Assembly: GCA_905182495.1 (NCBI GenBank)
Contig: CAJJBU010000003.1
Coordinates: 62,001 to 126,000 of the forward strand
Reading direction: 5' to 3'
Source: Flavobacteriales bacterium UBA952
Lineage (GTDB): Bacteria > Bacteroidota > Bacteroidia > Flavobacteriales_D > Crocinitomicaceae
DNA length: 64,000 bases
This document shows positions 39,466 to 48,474 of the stretch, in pieces. The position numbers were made by a program, and so were the translations under genes. The notes below the pieces were generated by a model, which saw only the letters and a program-made list of their open reading frames with translations, did no database searches and was not told where the DNA came from. The stretch's first letter is position 1; each line of letters starts with the position of its first letter.

Positions 39466-39582
39466 AGAGTTTATTTAGCACAAACATTGCATATTAATTC
39501 AATATAAACGCAATATTCAAGTTGCTAAAATAATTAATTTTATTGATAATAAAAACAATTCAAAGAAATTGTTGACTTCTTT

Positions 39583-40731
39583 CTAAGTAAGCTTTTGATA
39601 GGTCTTCCACCACAAGTCTGGCATTTCGTTTTCCATAGCTTGGTCGTAGTCTTCTTTATTGCATGGGACGAGGTGGTGCCTTTCATATCGAGATCCCTTT
39701 TTAGGAGGATATGGCACCTCCATCCACCATCGGTCAGACTTATGGCTTTTATAAAAAATAATCGAATGATTCCCTATTTCTAGCTCAACTGTGAATTTAT
39801 AGTAATCCGATTTGCTCCCCATCGGAAAGTCTCCCCAACGCGATTGATAACCATCGATAAAGTACCAAAGTACTTCAGCCATAATCTTGTCTGAAATCTG
39901 ATTGTAATCAACATAATTAAATATGCCCAGGAAATTCACCTTATCCGAAATCCCGGCATACCTTGCTACCTGACACATTTGCTGGGCTTGAAAGCCATTT
40001 GGATTTGCGCCATGAGAAAACACCTCTGATGCTTTGATGCTATTAAAGTCTATATTAATAATATCAGCGTTTCTCAGGTGAGGTTCGGCACGCTTGAAAT
40101 CAGCATTAAACTCACCAAGTCGACAAATATCAAAATATAGGCTCTCTATTAATTTTAATTCTTTGGGCTGGGCATGAGGAATCTGAAGGCCAATATTTGC
40201 ATGGTTAAAAAGATAACAAGGCCTCTTTAACATGATTGAAGTCAAGTAGGAATCTGAATCAACCTGGACCTCAGGGGCTCCCAAGTCAAGACGATGATCA
40301 ATTGAACAAATATTCACAAGTTGCTCGAGTTTTTCATAAGCATCGTAGGCCGAGACAATTAAATCTTGTGAGCCTCCAATTAGTATGGGTACCACACGAT
40401 TTTTAATAAGCTCACTAACCACGTTAGATATAGCAAAACAGGTGTCTTTCAATTCATTACCCGGAGAGATTGTGCCTAAGTCATAAATATTGTTTTTCCA
40501 ATTTTTGGATTTCGAAAGCTTGCGCAGTTCTTGTCTAAATGCAGACTTTTTCTGAATGGAGATCTCGCTGACAGATCCTCGGTATTCTGGAACAGTAAAG
40601 ATTGCAATTGAGTTGGGTTTTATTTCTGGAAAATCCCCATAATTACAGGTCAAAAATCGCCCCATTTGTTCGTCTTGAAATTCTAGGTCATCAAGGTCTA
40701 ACGGAGTGAAGTATATGGACAAGTCATTCAT
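39583..40731 (-). CDS. Arginase/formimidoylglutamase-fold protein, probably catalytically degenerate
   Basis: Ureohydrolase-like layout (VPILIGGSQDLIVSAYDAYE, NICSIDHRLDLGAPE, DIINIDFNSIKASE, QVARYAGISDKVNFLGIFNY) with altered metal motifs. Confidence 0.78.
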   Translation of the reverse strand: MNDLSIYFTPLDLDDLEFQDEQMGRFLTCNYGDFPEIKPNSIAIFTVPEYRGSVSEISIQKKSAFRQELRKLSKSKNWKNNIYDLGTISPGNELKDTCFAISNVVSELIKNRVVPILIGGSQDLIVSAYDAYEKLEQLVNICSIDHRLDLGAPEVQVDSDSYLTSIMLKRPCYLFNHANIGLQIPHAQPKELKLIESLYFDICRLGEFNADFKRAEPHLRNADIINIDFNSIKASEVFSHGANPNGFQAQQMCQVARYAGISDKVNFLGIFNYVDYNQISDKIMAEVLWYFIDGYQSRWGDFPMGSKSDYYKFTVELEIGNHSIIFYKSHKSDRWWMEVPYPPKKGSRYERHHLVPCNKEDYDQAMENEMPDLWWKTYQKLT

Positions 40732-40806
40732 GAGTCAAAACTATTCTAGATATTGAAGCTAGAGAAGAAAATAATGAAAAGAAATAAAGAGACCAAAGTG
40801 AATAAC

Positions 40807-41202
40807 TTAGTTCTTGACTAAAATAGATTTGATATCTGGCTTGAAATATAGATCCGATTTCAGCACTTTACCATCCTCTCTATAAATAGGTTTTCCATCC
40901 CGGTCCAACTTACTCATATTAGACCTTTGAATCTCCTTGAAAACATCTGATATTTTATGCTGCAATCCATGCTTGAGAATTGTACCACAGAGAATATAAA
41001 GCTGGTCCCCTAAGGCATCTGCAATTTCAATCAAATCTTCATTCTTAACAGCCTCAAGGTACTCCTCATTTTCTTCCGCCATAAGCCGATACCTCAGCTG
41101 CTGTTCAGATAGTGATAATTCCGCTGTTGGTTCCTGTCTGTTTTCAATTCCAAATGCGTCATGAAATGTCTCAACCATTTCAATTGTTTCCTTTATAGTC
41201 AT
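40807..41202 (-). CDS. MazG-like/phosphoribosyl-ATP pyrophosphohydrolase-like all-alpha NTP pyrophosphatase
   Basis: MAEENEEYLEA...DLIEIADALGDQLYILCGT (EExxE...ExxD). Confidence 0.8.
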   Translation of the reverse strand: MTIKETIEMVETFHDAFGIENRQEPTAELSLSEQQLRYRLMAEENEEYLEAVKNEDLIEIADALGDQLYILCGTILKHGLQHKISDVFKEIQRSNMSKLDRDGKPIYREDGKVLKSDLYFKPDIKSILVKN

Positions 41203-41205
41203 TTG

Positions 41206-43290
41206 TTAAAATTTAAATAATTTATCGATTTTCTCACGCACCTTTTCTGCATTCGGAAGAAGAGCAAATTCAAGGTCTGAATTCAAAGGAATCGCAGGCG
41301 TATCTATTGAACCCAATATTTCAATGGGCGCATCTAAATAATTAAAATTATCACGCTGCAGCCTACCAGCAATGCCAAGCATGAAATTGCACTCTATTGA
41401 TTCCTCGGTAACAAGAAGGACTCTACCGTGCTTTTGACAAAGTGAATTCATCGCATCATGGTCAAGGGGGTGCAGCGATCGTAAATCAAGTAGTTCTACG
41501 CTACCCTCATACTCTTGCATAGCTTCTAAAGACCAATAAATACCTCTTCCATAAGTGATAATACCAATGCTGTTTCCTTTAGAGACTTCGGAAGGTGATG
41601 CCTCCCGAACCGTCCTCGCTTTGCCTATAGGAATAACATAATCAGCGCTTGGCTCAATAGACATCGATTCCTCTGTACCTTTTATCTTTGACCAATACAG
41701 CCCCTTATGCTCGAGGATCACAACTGGATTCGGGTCGTAATAAGCGGCCTTGATCAGACCTTTTAAATCAGCACCTGTCGACGGGTAGACGACTTTTATC
41801 CCTCGAATATTTGTTAAAACAGATTCTACACTTGATGAGTGATAAGGCCCTCCAGAACCATAAGCACCAATGGGAACTCGAATCACACAGCTCACTGGCC
41901 ATTTGCCATTTGACAAATAACAAGAACGAGAGACTTCTGTAAAGAGTTGGTTTAGGCCTGGCCAAATGTAATCGGCAAATTGAACTTCAACGATAGGCTT
42001 TAAACCAACAGCCGACATCCCTACTGTGGAACCAATAATAAAAGCTTCTTGAATCGGGGTATTAAATACACGCGAATCGCCAAAACTTTGCGCTAAGGTT
42101 GCTGCTTCTCTAAAAACACCTCCAAGCCGACCACCTACATCTTGGCCATACAAAAGGGATTCCGGATGCTCTTGAAGGATTTCTCTCATCGCAAACAATG
42201 CTGAATCAACCATTACTGTTTTCTTCTTTCCTTTAGGTGACCGCTCCCCTTTCTCCTCTGTAATTGATGTCGGCGCAAAAATATGTTCGGTTATACTGTC
42301 CGCAGAAGGGTCTTCAGCCTGCAACGCAAGGTCGTACTGAACATCAATTTCTTTTCTTACCGATGCTTCTTTTGTTTCGATATCCTTATTTGACCAACCG
42401 GACTGGCGTAATAATTCAAGTAATTTTGGATAAGGATCTTTTTTACGTTCGTCTTCTAGGTCATCACGATACCATTCCATGCGTACACCTGAAGTGTGGT
42501 GACCGAGAAGAGGAACGTGTGCATGTATTATAAAAGGACGGCGTTCCTTTCTAACTTTTTCAAAAACGTCTTGAATTGTTTCATAAGATGCAGTGAAATC
42601 ACTGCCGTCAATCGTTTTAAGTTCGATCCCATTAAACCCTTGGGCATACTTACTAATATCTTGCGCCCTTGTTTCCTCTGCACTGGCTGAGATATCCCAA
42701 CCATTATCTTGTACTAAAAACACAATCGGAAATTGCTTCAAAGCTGCCATTTGCAATGCTTCTGACACCTCGCCTTCTGTACAAGATGCGTCACCTAAGG
42801 AGCAAACAACCACAGATGGACTCACAGTATCATCACTTAAACCATGGTTTTCTTTATACTGGACGCCCATTGCAATTCCCGTTGTAGGTATTGCTTGCAT
42901 ACCCGTAGCAGAAGACTGATGAATAATCTTTGCCATATCCGTTCTGTCAAGAGATGGATGTGCATAATATGTTCTACCGCCAGAAAACGGGTCTTCTTTT
43001 TTAGCGAAAACCTGCAGCATCAATTCATGGGGGGTAATTCCCATAGATAATAAAACCGAATCATCCCTATAATAAGGAGATACCCAGTCTTGTGGCTTTA
43101 ATTGCATTCCGAGAGCAACCTGAATTGCCTCATGTCCCCTAGAGGTTGCGTGCACATATTTAGATGTGACTTCTTTATTTTCTTCGTACTTCTCAGCTAG
43201 TGTTTTAGCTGTGCACATGAAATGAAAAGCCTCTTCAAGGGTTTCTTTTTTCAAAATATTTTGATTTGATTGCGCCTTTTTTTTAGACAT
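41206..43290 (-). CDS. Fused alpha+beta E1 component of a branched-chain 2-oxoacid/pyruvate-type dehydrogenase
   Basis: ThDP motif GDASCTEGEVSEALQMAALKQFPIVFLVQDNGWDIS in the N-half; transketolase-like beta subunit (MREILQEHPESLLYGQDVGGRLGGVFREAATLAQSFGDSRVFNTPIQEAFIIG) in the C-half. Confidence 0.92.
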   Translation of the reverse strand: MSKKKAQSNQNILKKETLEEAFHFMCTAKTLAEKYEENKEVTSKYVHATSRGHEAIQVALGMQLKPQDWVSPYYRDDSVLLSMGITPHELMLQVFAKKEDPFSGGRTYYAHPSLDRTDMAKIIHQSSATGMQAIPTTGIAMGVQYKENHGLSDDTVSPSVVVCSLGDASCTEGEVSEALQMAALKQFPIVFLVQDNGWDISASAEETRAQDISKYAQGFNGIELKTIDGSDFTASYETIQDVFEKVRKERRPFIIHAHVPLLGHHTSGVRMEWYRDDLEDERKKDPYPKLLELLRQSGWSNKDIETKEASVRKEIDVQYDLALQAEDPSADSITEHIFAPTSITEEKGERSPKGKKKTVMVDSALFAMREILQEHPESLLYGQDVGGRLGGVFREAATLAQSFGDSRVFNTPIQEAFIIGSTVGMSAVGLKPIVEVQFADYIWPGLNQLFTEVSRSCYLSNGKWPVSCVIRVPIGAYGSGGPYHSSSVESVLTNIRGIKVVYPSTGADLKGLIKAAYYDPNPVVILEHKGLYWSKIKGTEESMSIEPSADYVIPIGKARTVREASPSEVSKGNSIGIITYGRGIYWSLEAMQEYEGSVELLDLRSLHPLDHDAMNSLCQKHGRVLLVTEESIECNFMLGIAGRLQRDNFNYLDAPIEILGSIDTPAIPLNSDLEFALLPNAEKVREKIDKLFKF

Positions 43291-43306
43291 CTTTTTGAAT
43301 GAATTT

Positions 43307-43314
43307 CAAATATA
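43307..43314 (-). promoter_or_regulatory. Candidate -7 element (TATATTTG) upstream of the fused E1 gene
   Basis: Exact TAnnTTTG on the minus strand, about 16 nt from the start codon. Confidence 0.35.
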
Positions 43315-43402
43315 CAAAAAGTACTAAAAAGAGCGAGCCTAGACAATTAAAGAGTCGTGACGTATTTACAATTAAAGCGTATTTTTACAAAAAACAAGGC
43401 AT

Positions 43403-43993
43403 ATGCTAGGGTTAAAGATGGAAACAGATCCGAGATGGGTCAACATTGCTGAACGGAATATCGAGGAAGTATTAATTGACCATGCCTTTTGTGAGCAGAA
43501 AGCAGCGAGCAATGCAATCTCTATCATTGTTCAATACCCCCATCACTCCGACTTAGTCACAGCAATGATTGAAATTTGTAAAGAAGAAATGGATCATTTT
43601 GAAATGGTTCACAAAAAAATTCTTGACAGAGGAATGAATTTAGGGTTTGAAAGAAAAGATCCTTATGTGAAGGATTTATCTGAGCATCTAAAATCTGAGT
43701 ATGGGAATAGCTCTAGAGAGAGTCATTTTGTCAATCAAATGCTATTTGCAGCCATGATTGAGGCGAGAAGCTGTGAGCGTTTCAAATTACTTTCAGAAAG
43801 CTTAAAAGATCCCGACTTAAAAGATTTCTATAGAATGCTAATGGAAAGTGAAGCGCGACATTTTATGACATTTCTGAAATTCGCAAAAAAATATAGCTCT
43901 AAAATTGATGTTGACAAAAGATGGGTCTCATTCCTAGCCTTTGAAGCTGATTTAATGAAAAAATACGGTAAGGAACAGAGCATTCATGGTTAA
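43403..43993 (+). CDS. miaE: tRNA-(ms2io6A)-hydroxylase (MiaE family)
   Basis: DHAFCEQKAASNAISIIVQYP, CKEEMDHFEMVHKKI, MIEARSCERFKLLSE, MESEARHFMTFL di-iron motifs. Confidence 0.9.
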   Translation: MLGLKMETDPRWVNIAERNIEEVLIDHAFCEQKAASNAISIIVQYPHHSDLVTAMIEICKEEMDHFEMVHKKILDRGMNLGFERKDPYVKDLSEHLKSEYGNSSRESHFVNQMLFAAMIEARSCERFKLLSESLKDPDLKDFYRMLMESEARHFMTFLKFAKKYSSKIDVDKRWVSFLAFEADLMKKYGKEQSIHG

Positions 43994-44011
43994 ATGAATC
44001 ATGATAAACAA

Positions 44012-45286
44012 TTAGTCATCGTTATACTTCTTTCGATATTTCAAGTAGAGTTCATATTGAAAATTCGAAGTAGATTGAACAACTCCATCAACACTAATAA
44101 GTGTTACCTGGTTAGTCATCATATCTAATGCATTACCTTTTGAAACAAAAAAGCTAGCCCTCTTTCCTTTCTCAATTGAACCATAATCCTTCGCAATTCC
44201 AATGATTTCACATGGTGAAAGCGAAATAGAACGCACGGCCTCCTCCTCTGAAAGACCATATGCCATTGCTGTTCCCGCTAAAAAAGGCAGGTTTCTAGAG
44301 TTCATGGCTTCCATATCACCAGCTCCCTGGATACAATAAAGAATCCCTTGGTCTTGTAATATAGAAGGTAGGCGATAAGGAAGGTCAATAGCTTCATCCT
44401 CGATCTTGGGCAAACTGTGGATACGGTCGAGCATCACTGGTATTTTTGCATCTTTTAATTTTCGACCGATGAGATAGGCATCATAACCTCCAACAATGAC
44501 TGGATGAGCAAATGGAAACGCAGCAACAAAATCAATAACATCGTAAAGCTGTTGTAATTCATTGGCATGAATATAAACCCGTTTCGATCCTAAAAAACAG
44601 CTTCTGACAGCCTCAAGTCTTTGGTCAAAATCAAGAGTGCCTTCCGCATAAGCCTTTGCCAATTCAAAAAACTGGGTGATTTCTCTTTTTTGGGCATCAT
44701 ATTTCTTGTTCTTTGTCTTGGGTTTAGGCTCAGCCCACCAGCCACCACCTTCTGTGCTACTAGGCCAGTTGAGATGAATTCCGTCGTCTTTACAAAGGGT
44801 TGCATCTTCCCAGTTCCATCCAAATAAACTCATTATGGATGATGTTCCTGATATACGCCCACCTCTAGGAGTCGCTTGCGTAATAAGGACACCGTTGGTT
44901 CTCACGGTTTCAGCCACTTTAGATTCCACATTAAAGGCAATTTGAGTGCGAACATGCGGATTATATTCCCCTACATCATCATAGTCTCGTGTCGCTCTTA
45001 CGGCATCAATTTCTGTAAGACCAAGCGTAGAGTTTGTAGAGACAAATGAGGGGTACATGTGCTGTCCGTCAAGAGAAATAATGGTATCCCATTTTTTTGA
45101 GTCGATACTTGATACCAATTCGTTTTTTATTAACGAAAAACGATTGCCATCCACACCAACCAGAGCTTTTTCAATAACCTCACCATTACCAACATGAAGA
45201 AAACAATCCGTATATAGAACTTTTTGAGCAAGGCCAAACAAGCTCCAAAATGAAAAAACTGAAAGAATAAAATATTTCATCATCAA
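44012..45286 (-). CDS. Amidohydrolase-like secreted protein lacking the canonical HxH metal motif
   Basis: Signal peptide; amidohydrolase C-terminal signature (LSEEEAVRSISLSPCEIIGIAKDYGSIEKGKRASFFVSKG), but YPSFVSTNSTLGL where PGFIDxHxHxG is expected. Confidence 0.78.
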   Translation of the reverse strand: MMMKYFILSVFSFWSLFGLAQKVLYTDCFLHVGNGEVIEKALVGVDGNRFSLIKNELVSSIDSKKWDTIISLDGQHMYPSFVSTNSTLGLTEIDAVRATRDYDDVGEYNPHVRTQIAFNVESKVAETVRTNGVLITQATPRGGRISGTSSIMSLFGWNWEDATLCKDDGIHLNWPSSTEGGGWWAEPKPKTKNKKYDAQKREITQFFELAKAYAEGTLDFDQRLEAVRSCFLGSKRVYIHANELQQLYDVIDFVAAFPFAHPVIVGGYDAYLIGRKLKDAKIPVMLDRIHSLPKIEDEAIDLPYRLPSILQDQGILYCIQGAGDMEAMNSRNLPFLAGTAMAYGLSEEEAVRSISLSPCEIIGIAKDYGSIEKGKRASFFVSKGNALDMMTNQVTLISVDGVVQSTSNFQYELYLKYRKKYNDD

Positions 45287-48200
45287 TGTAAATTCGTTTT
45301 AGTCTCCCCTACTTCTCCATGAGAATCACAATGAAAAAACTTTTCTTTTTCAGGTTTAAATGTCCTCATTGGCCTGCCTGCGGTATTATCTAAAGCCATT
45401 TTTTGAATAATCCTCGCACGTTCGAGGGTATTTCTTAGTTCAAAATCTAGATTGCGTTCCCTATCGTAATAGATTTTACCTTCAATCATCGTTTTTTGAA
45501 CCTTGGCCATAATAGATAATGGATTCGCTGACCATAGAACCAAATCGGCATCTTTACCTTCCTTGATACTTCCCATTCTATTATCTAAATGCAATAGCTT
45601 GGCCGGATTAAGCGTCACCATTTTCCAAGCCGTTTCTTGAGACATTCCACCATACTTCACTGATTTTGCAGCTTCTTGATTTAAACGACGCCCCATCTCG
45701 GCGTCATCTGAATTAATCGCAACAACAACACCGGCCTCGGTCATAAGTGAAGCGTTGTACGGAATGGCATCATTAACCTCATATTTATAGGCCCACCAAT
45801 CAGAAAAAGTTGAGCCTCCCACCCCATGTTTTTTCATCTTATCTGCTAGCTTATAGCCCTCGAGAATATGGGTAAATGTATTTACTCTGAATCCCATGGA
45901 ATCAGCGACATGCATCAACATGTTAATTTCAGACTGAACATAAGAATGACAAGTAATGAAACGCTTTGAATCAAGAATTTCACACAAAGTTTCTAATTCT
46001 AAATCTATTCTTGGCGCCCAAGTAGACTTCCCTCTCTCTTTTTTCTTGAATGCTTCCCATTCTTTCTTATACAAGCGAGCCCGATGAAATCCATCGTAGA
46101 ATACCTGCTCCACGCCCATTCTTGTTTGAGGGAAACGTACTGTATTAAAATTCCCCCAGTTTGATTGCTTGACATTCTCTCCCAATGCAAACTTAATAAA
46201 GCCATCAGCGCCATCAATTAGCATTTCATCAGGCTGCGCACCCCATTTTAATTTAACAATTGCAGATTGGCCGCCAATAGGATTTGCAGAACCGTGAAGC
46301 AGTTGTGAGCATGTAACACCGCCAGAAAGCTGACGGTAAATATTAATATCGTCTGGATTCACTACATCAGAAATACTCACTTCTGCTGAAACAGCCTGTC
46401 CTGATTCATTTACGCCTTTTGAAATTGCGATATGAGAATGCTCGTCAATAATTCCAGAAGTTAAATGAAGCCCTGTTGCATCGATAATATTGGCGCCTCG
46501 AAGGTGCAATGCATCGCTCAATAAAAGTGGACTATCTTTTATGATTTCGACTATTTTTCCTTTTTCAACAAGAACATCCGCACCCGTAAGAATCCCATCA
46601 GCTTCATTTGTCCAAACTGTGGCATTTCGAAACACGGTTTTATTAGAAACAAGCGAAGAATCAAGACCATATGCCATGTTGGGAGACCAACATGAACCCA
46701 CCCATGAGGTATCTATAACTGGCTTTTTCAAATCATTTGCTTTCTTTGAAACGGCAATTGCAGACCATTTTCTCCAATCCCCATCTGGAAGAATAGCATC
46801 TCCTTCAATTATGGATCCGTTATTGGATATTTTCCCATGTAAAACGATTGCCTCAGTTTCATTATTTTCAAGGAATTTTATTGTGATGTCATTTCCAGAA
46901 ATCTTAAAATCCGCCTTGCTTTTTGTGGAGTCAATAAGCTTGAATTCATTATCTAAATAATAGGAAAGGCATTTTGGTTTCGCATCAGGTCCCGTTAGCA
47001 CTAACCTTCTTCTTAACCCATCTATATTTAGATCATAAGATCCTGCTAATGATATTGAGTTAAAAGGGTTTAATTCCACCATTTCCCCTTTTAAACAAAC
47101 TGAATTTATTTGAGAGCTCTCCTTTTTAAAAGGATCCTTGTCATAAATAGAAAAACTAGCATACTTCCCAGGCGCTATGGTGCCCATTATATCACTTTTT
47201 CCCAAAAACGATGCGGGGATTGCAGTTAATGAATTTAGTATGTCTAGCCTAGAAACCCCGGTCGACATGAGGCGTCTAATGTTTTTCCAAAATTGTTTTG
47301 AGTCCTTTACCCCCTCAGAAGTCAGTGCAATTTGAATCTCTTTTTGTAAAAGCTCCTTGTAATTCATCGTTGCGAGCTCCCAATGTTTGAGTTGACTTAA
47401 TGGAATTAGTCTTGACAAATATGGGTCTGAAACATCATAGGCATCAGGAAAATTTAAAGGAAGAACGATCCTTACATGATGTTCCTTCAAAGCATTAGCT
47501 GCCTCGTATTCATTTCCAGAACCAAAATAGATGAATTCAAGTCCAAATTCTTTGGATATTTTAGAAGCGCGCAAGATTTCCCATTTGTCTTCCGTCTTAA
47601 AAAACTTTGGCAAACCCTCTTGTTGATGCCAGCTATCCATGGACAAATCTGTAAACGATGGGGCTGATTCTGAATAATATTTTAAATCGTAGAATGACTG
47701 CCTTAATAAGGCTATAGAACCCATTTGTGAGGAAGGATAACTCTGCTTTGAACTCCCCTTGGAAAAGGAAAAGAAGGATGCCGCTTTTGCATCAACAATG
47801 TCCTTTGATAATTCCTTTCCGTCAGCAGATATAAGAACACCTGTTCCTCTTACAATACCATCTTTTATATGAGAAAGACAAAATCCAAATCCCAAGTGAT
47901 TCAACTCTCGCATCTTTTTGGGATCAGAAATATAAAATTCACTTGCGTTCAATTCAGGATGAACAGCCTCATTCCAATAAAAAGAATTTTGTTTTAATGA
48001 TTCTATCTGTGGGCGGAAGTTATTCTGTTTTTTAGATGGCTCCTCAATCTTTAGACCCGCATTAGAATGTAGCTCAATAAAAGAAGGCAATATAAACCTA
48101 CCCCGGACATCAATTACGCGAGTACCTGATGGAGCTTTAACTTTCTTACCTACTTTAACAATTCTATCGTTCTCGATAAGAATAGAACCGTTTTCAATAT

Positions 48201-48342
48201 AAGAATCAGCAGATGCATAAATATTTGCATTAATTAGGAGTACTTTTTTAGAACTTGATTTTACAATTCCATTCTGAGGTCTGTGCTGGCTATATACTTG
48301 GGTCGCAAGTAAAATAAATAAGAAACTAAATAGTAATTTCAT
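45283..48342 (-). CDS. Double-domain secreted amidohydrolase (N-half degenerate, C-half with intact metal motif)
   Basis: N-half ILPSFIELHSNAGLK; C-half LTSGIIDEHSHIAISKG, ITCHSY, FTHILEGYKLAD, VAINSDDAEMG, TLNPAKLLHLDNRMGSIKEGKDADLVLW. Confidence 0.87.
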   Translation of the reverse strand: MKLLFSFLFILLATQVYSQHRPQNGIVKSSSKKVLLINANIYASADSYIENGSILIENDRIVKVGKKVKAPSGTRVIDVRGRFILPSFIELHSNAGLKIEEPSKKQNNFRPQIESLKQNSFYWNEAVHPELNASEFYISDPKKMRELNHLGFGFCLSHIKDGIVRGTGVLISADGKELSKDIVDAKAASFFSFSKGSSKQSYPSSQMGSIALLRQSFYDLKYYSESAPSFTDLSMDSWHQQEGLPKFFKTEDKWEILRASKISKEFGLEFIYFGSGNEYEAANALKEHHVRIVLPLNFPDAYDVSDPYLSRLIPLSQLKHWELATMNYKELLQKEIQIALTSEGVKDSKQFWKNIRRLMSTGVSRLDILNSLTAIPASFLGKSDIMGTIAPGKYASFSIYDKDPFKKESSQINSVCLKGEMVELNPFNSISLAGSYDLNIDGLRRRLVLTGPDAKPKCLSYYLDNEFKLIDSTKSKADFKISGNDITIKFLENNETEAIVLHGKISNNGSIIEGDAILPDGDWRKWSAIAVSKKANDLKKPVIDTSWVGSCWSPNMAYGLDSSLVSNKTVFRNATVWTNEADGILTGADVLVEKGKIVEIIKDSPLLLSDALHLRGANIIDATGLHLTSGIIDEHSHIAISKGVNESGQAVSAEVSISDVVNPDDINIYRQLSGGVTCSQLLHGSANPIGGQSAIVKLKWGAQPDEMLIDGADGFIKFALGENVKQSNWGNFNTVRFPQTRMGVEQVFYDGFHRARLYKKEWEAFKKKERGKSTWAPRIDLELETLCEILDSKRFITCHSYVQSEINMLMHVADSMGFRVNTFTHILEGYKLADKMKKHGVGGSTFSDWWAYKYEVNDAIPYNASLMTEAGVVVAINSDDAEMGRRLNQEAAKSVKYGGMSQETAWKMVTLNPAKLLHLDNRMGSIKEGKDADLVLWSANPLSIMAKVQKTMIEGKIYYDRERNLDFELRNTLERARIIQKMALDNTAGRPMRTFKPEKEKFFHCDSHGEVGETKTNLH

Positions 48343-48474
48343 TGTGAAGTCGAAAATAAAAAGAAAATTCGATTACCAACATATTAAATTCAGCTAATAC
48401 CGAATAAAATAATTTAAAGAAAAAATTAGTTTGTTTACATTTACATCATTACAACTATTAATAGCCAATTCATC

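Noticed and set aside
46490-46960. 156-aa plus-strand ORF inside the double amidohydrolase gene
   Set aside because: Antisense to a well-supported CDS, no recognisable domain, low-complexity serine/phenylalanine-rich composition typical of shadow ORFs.
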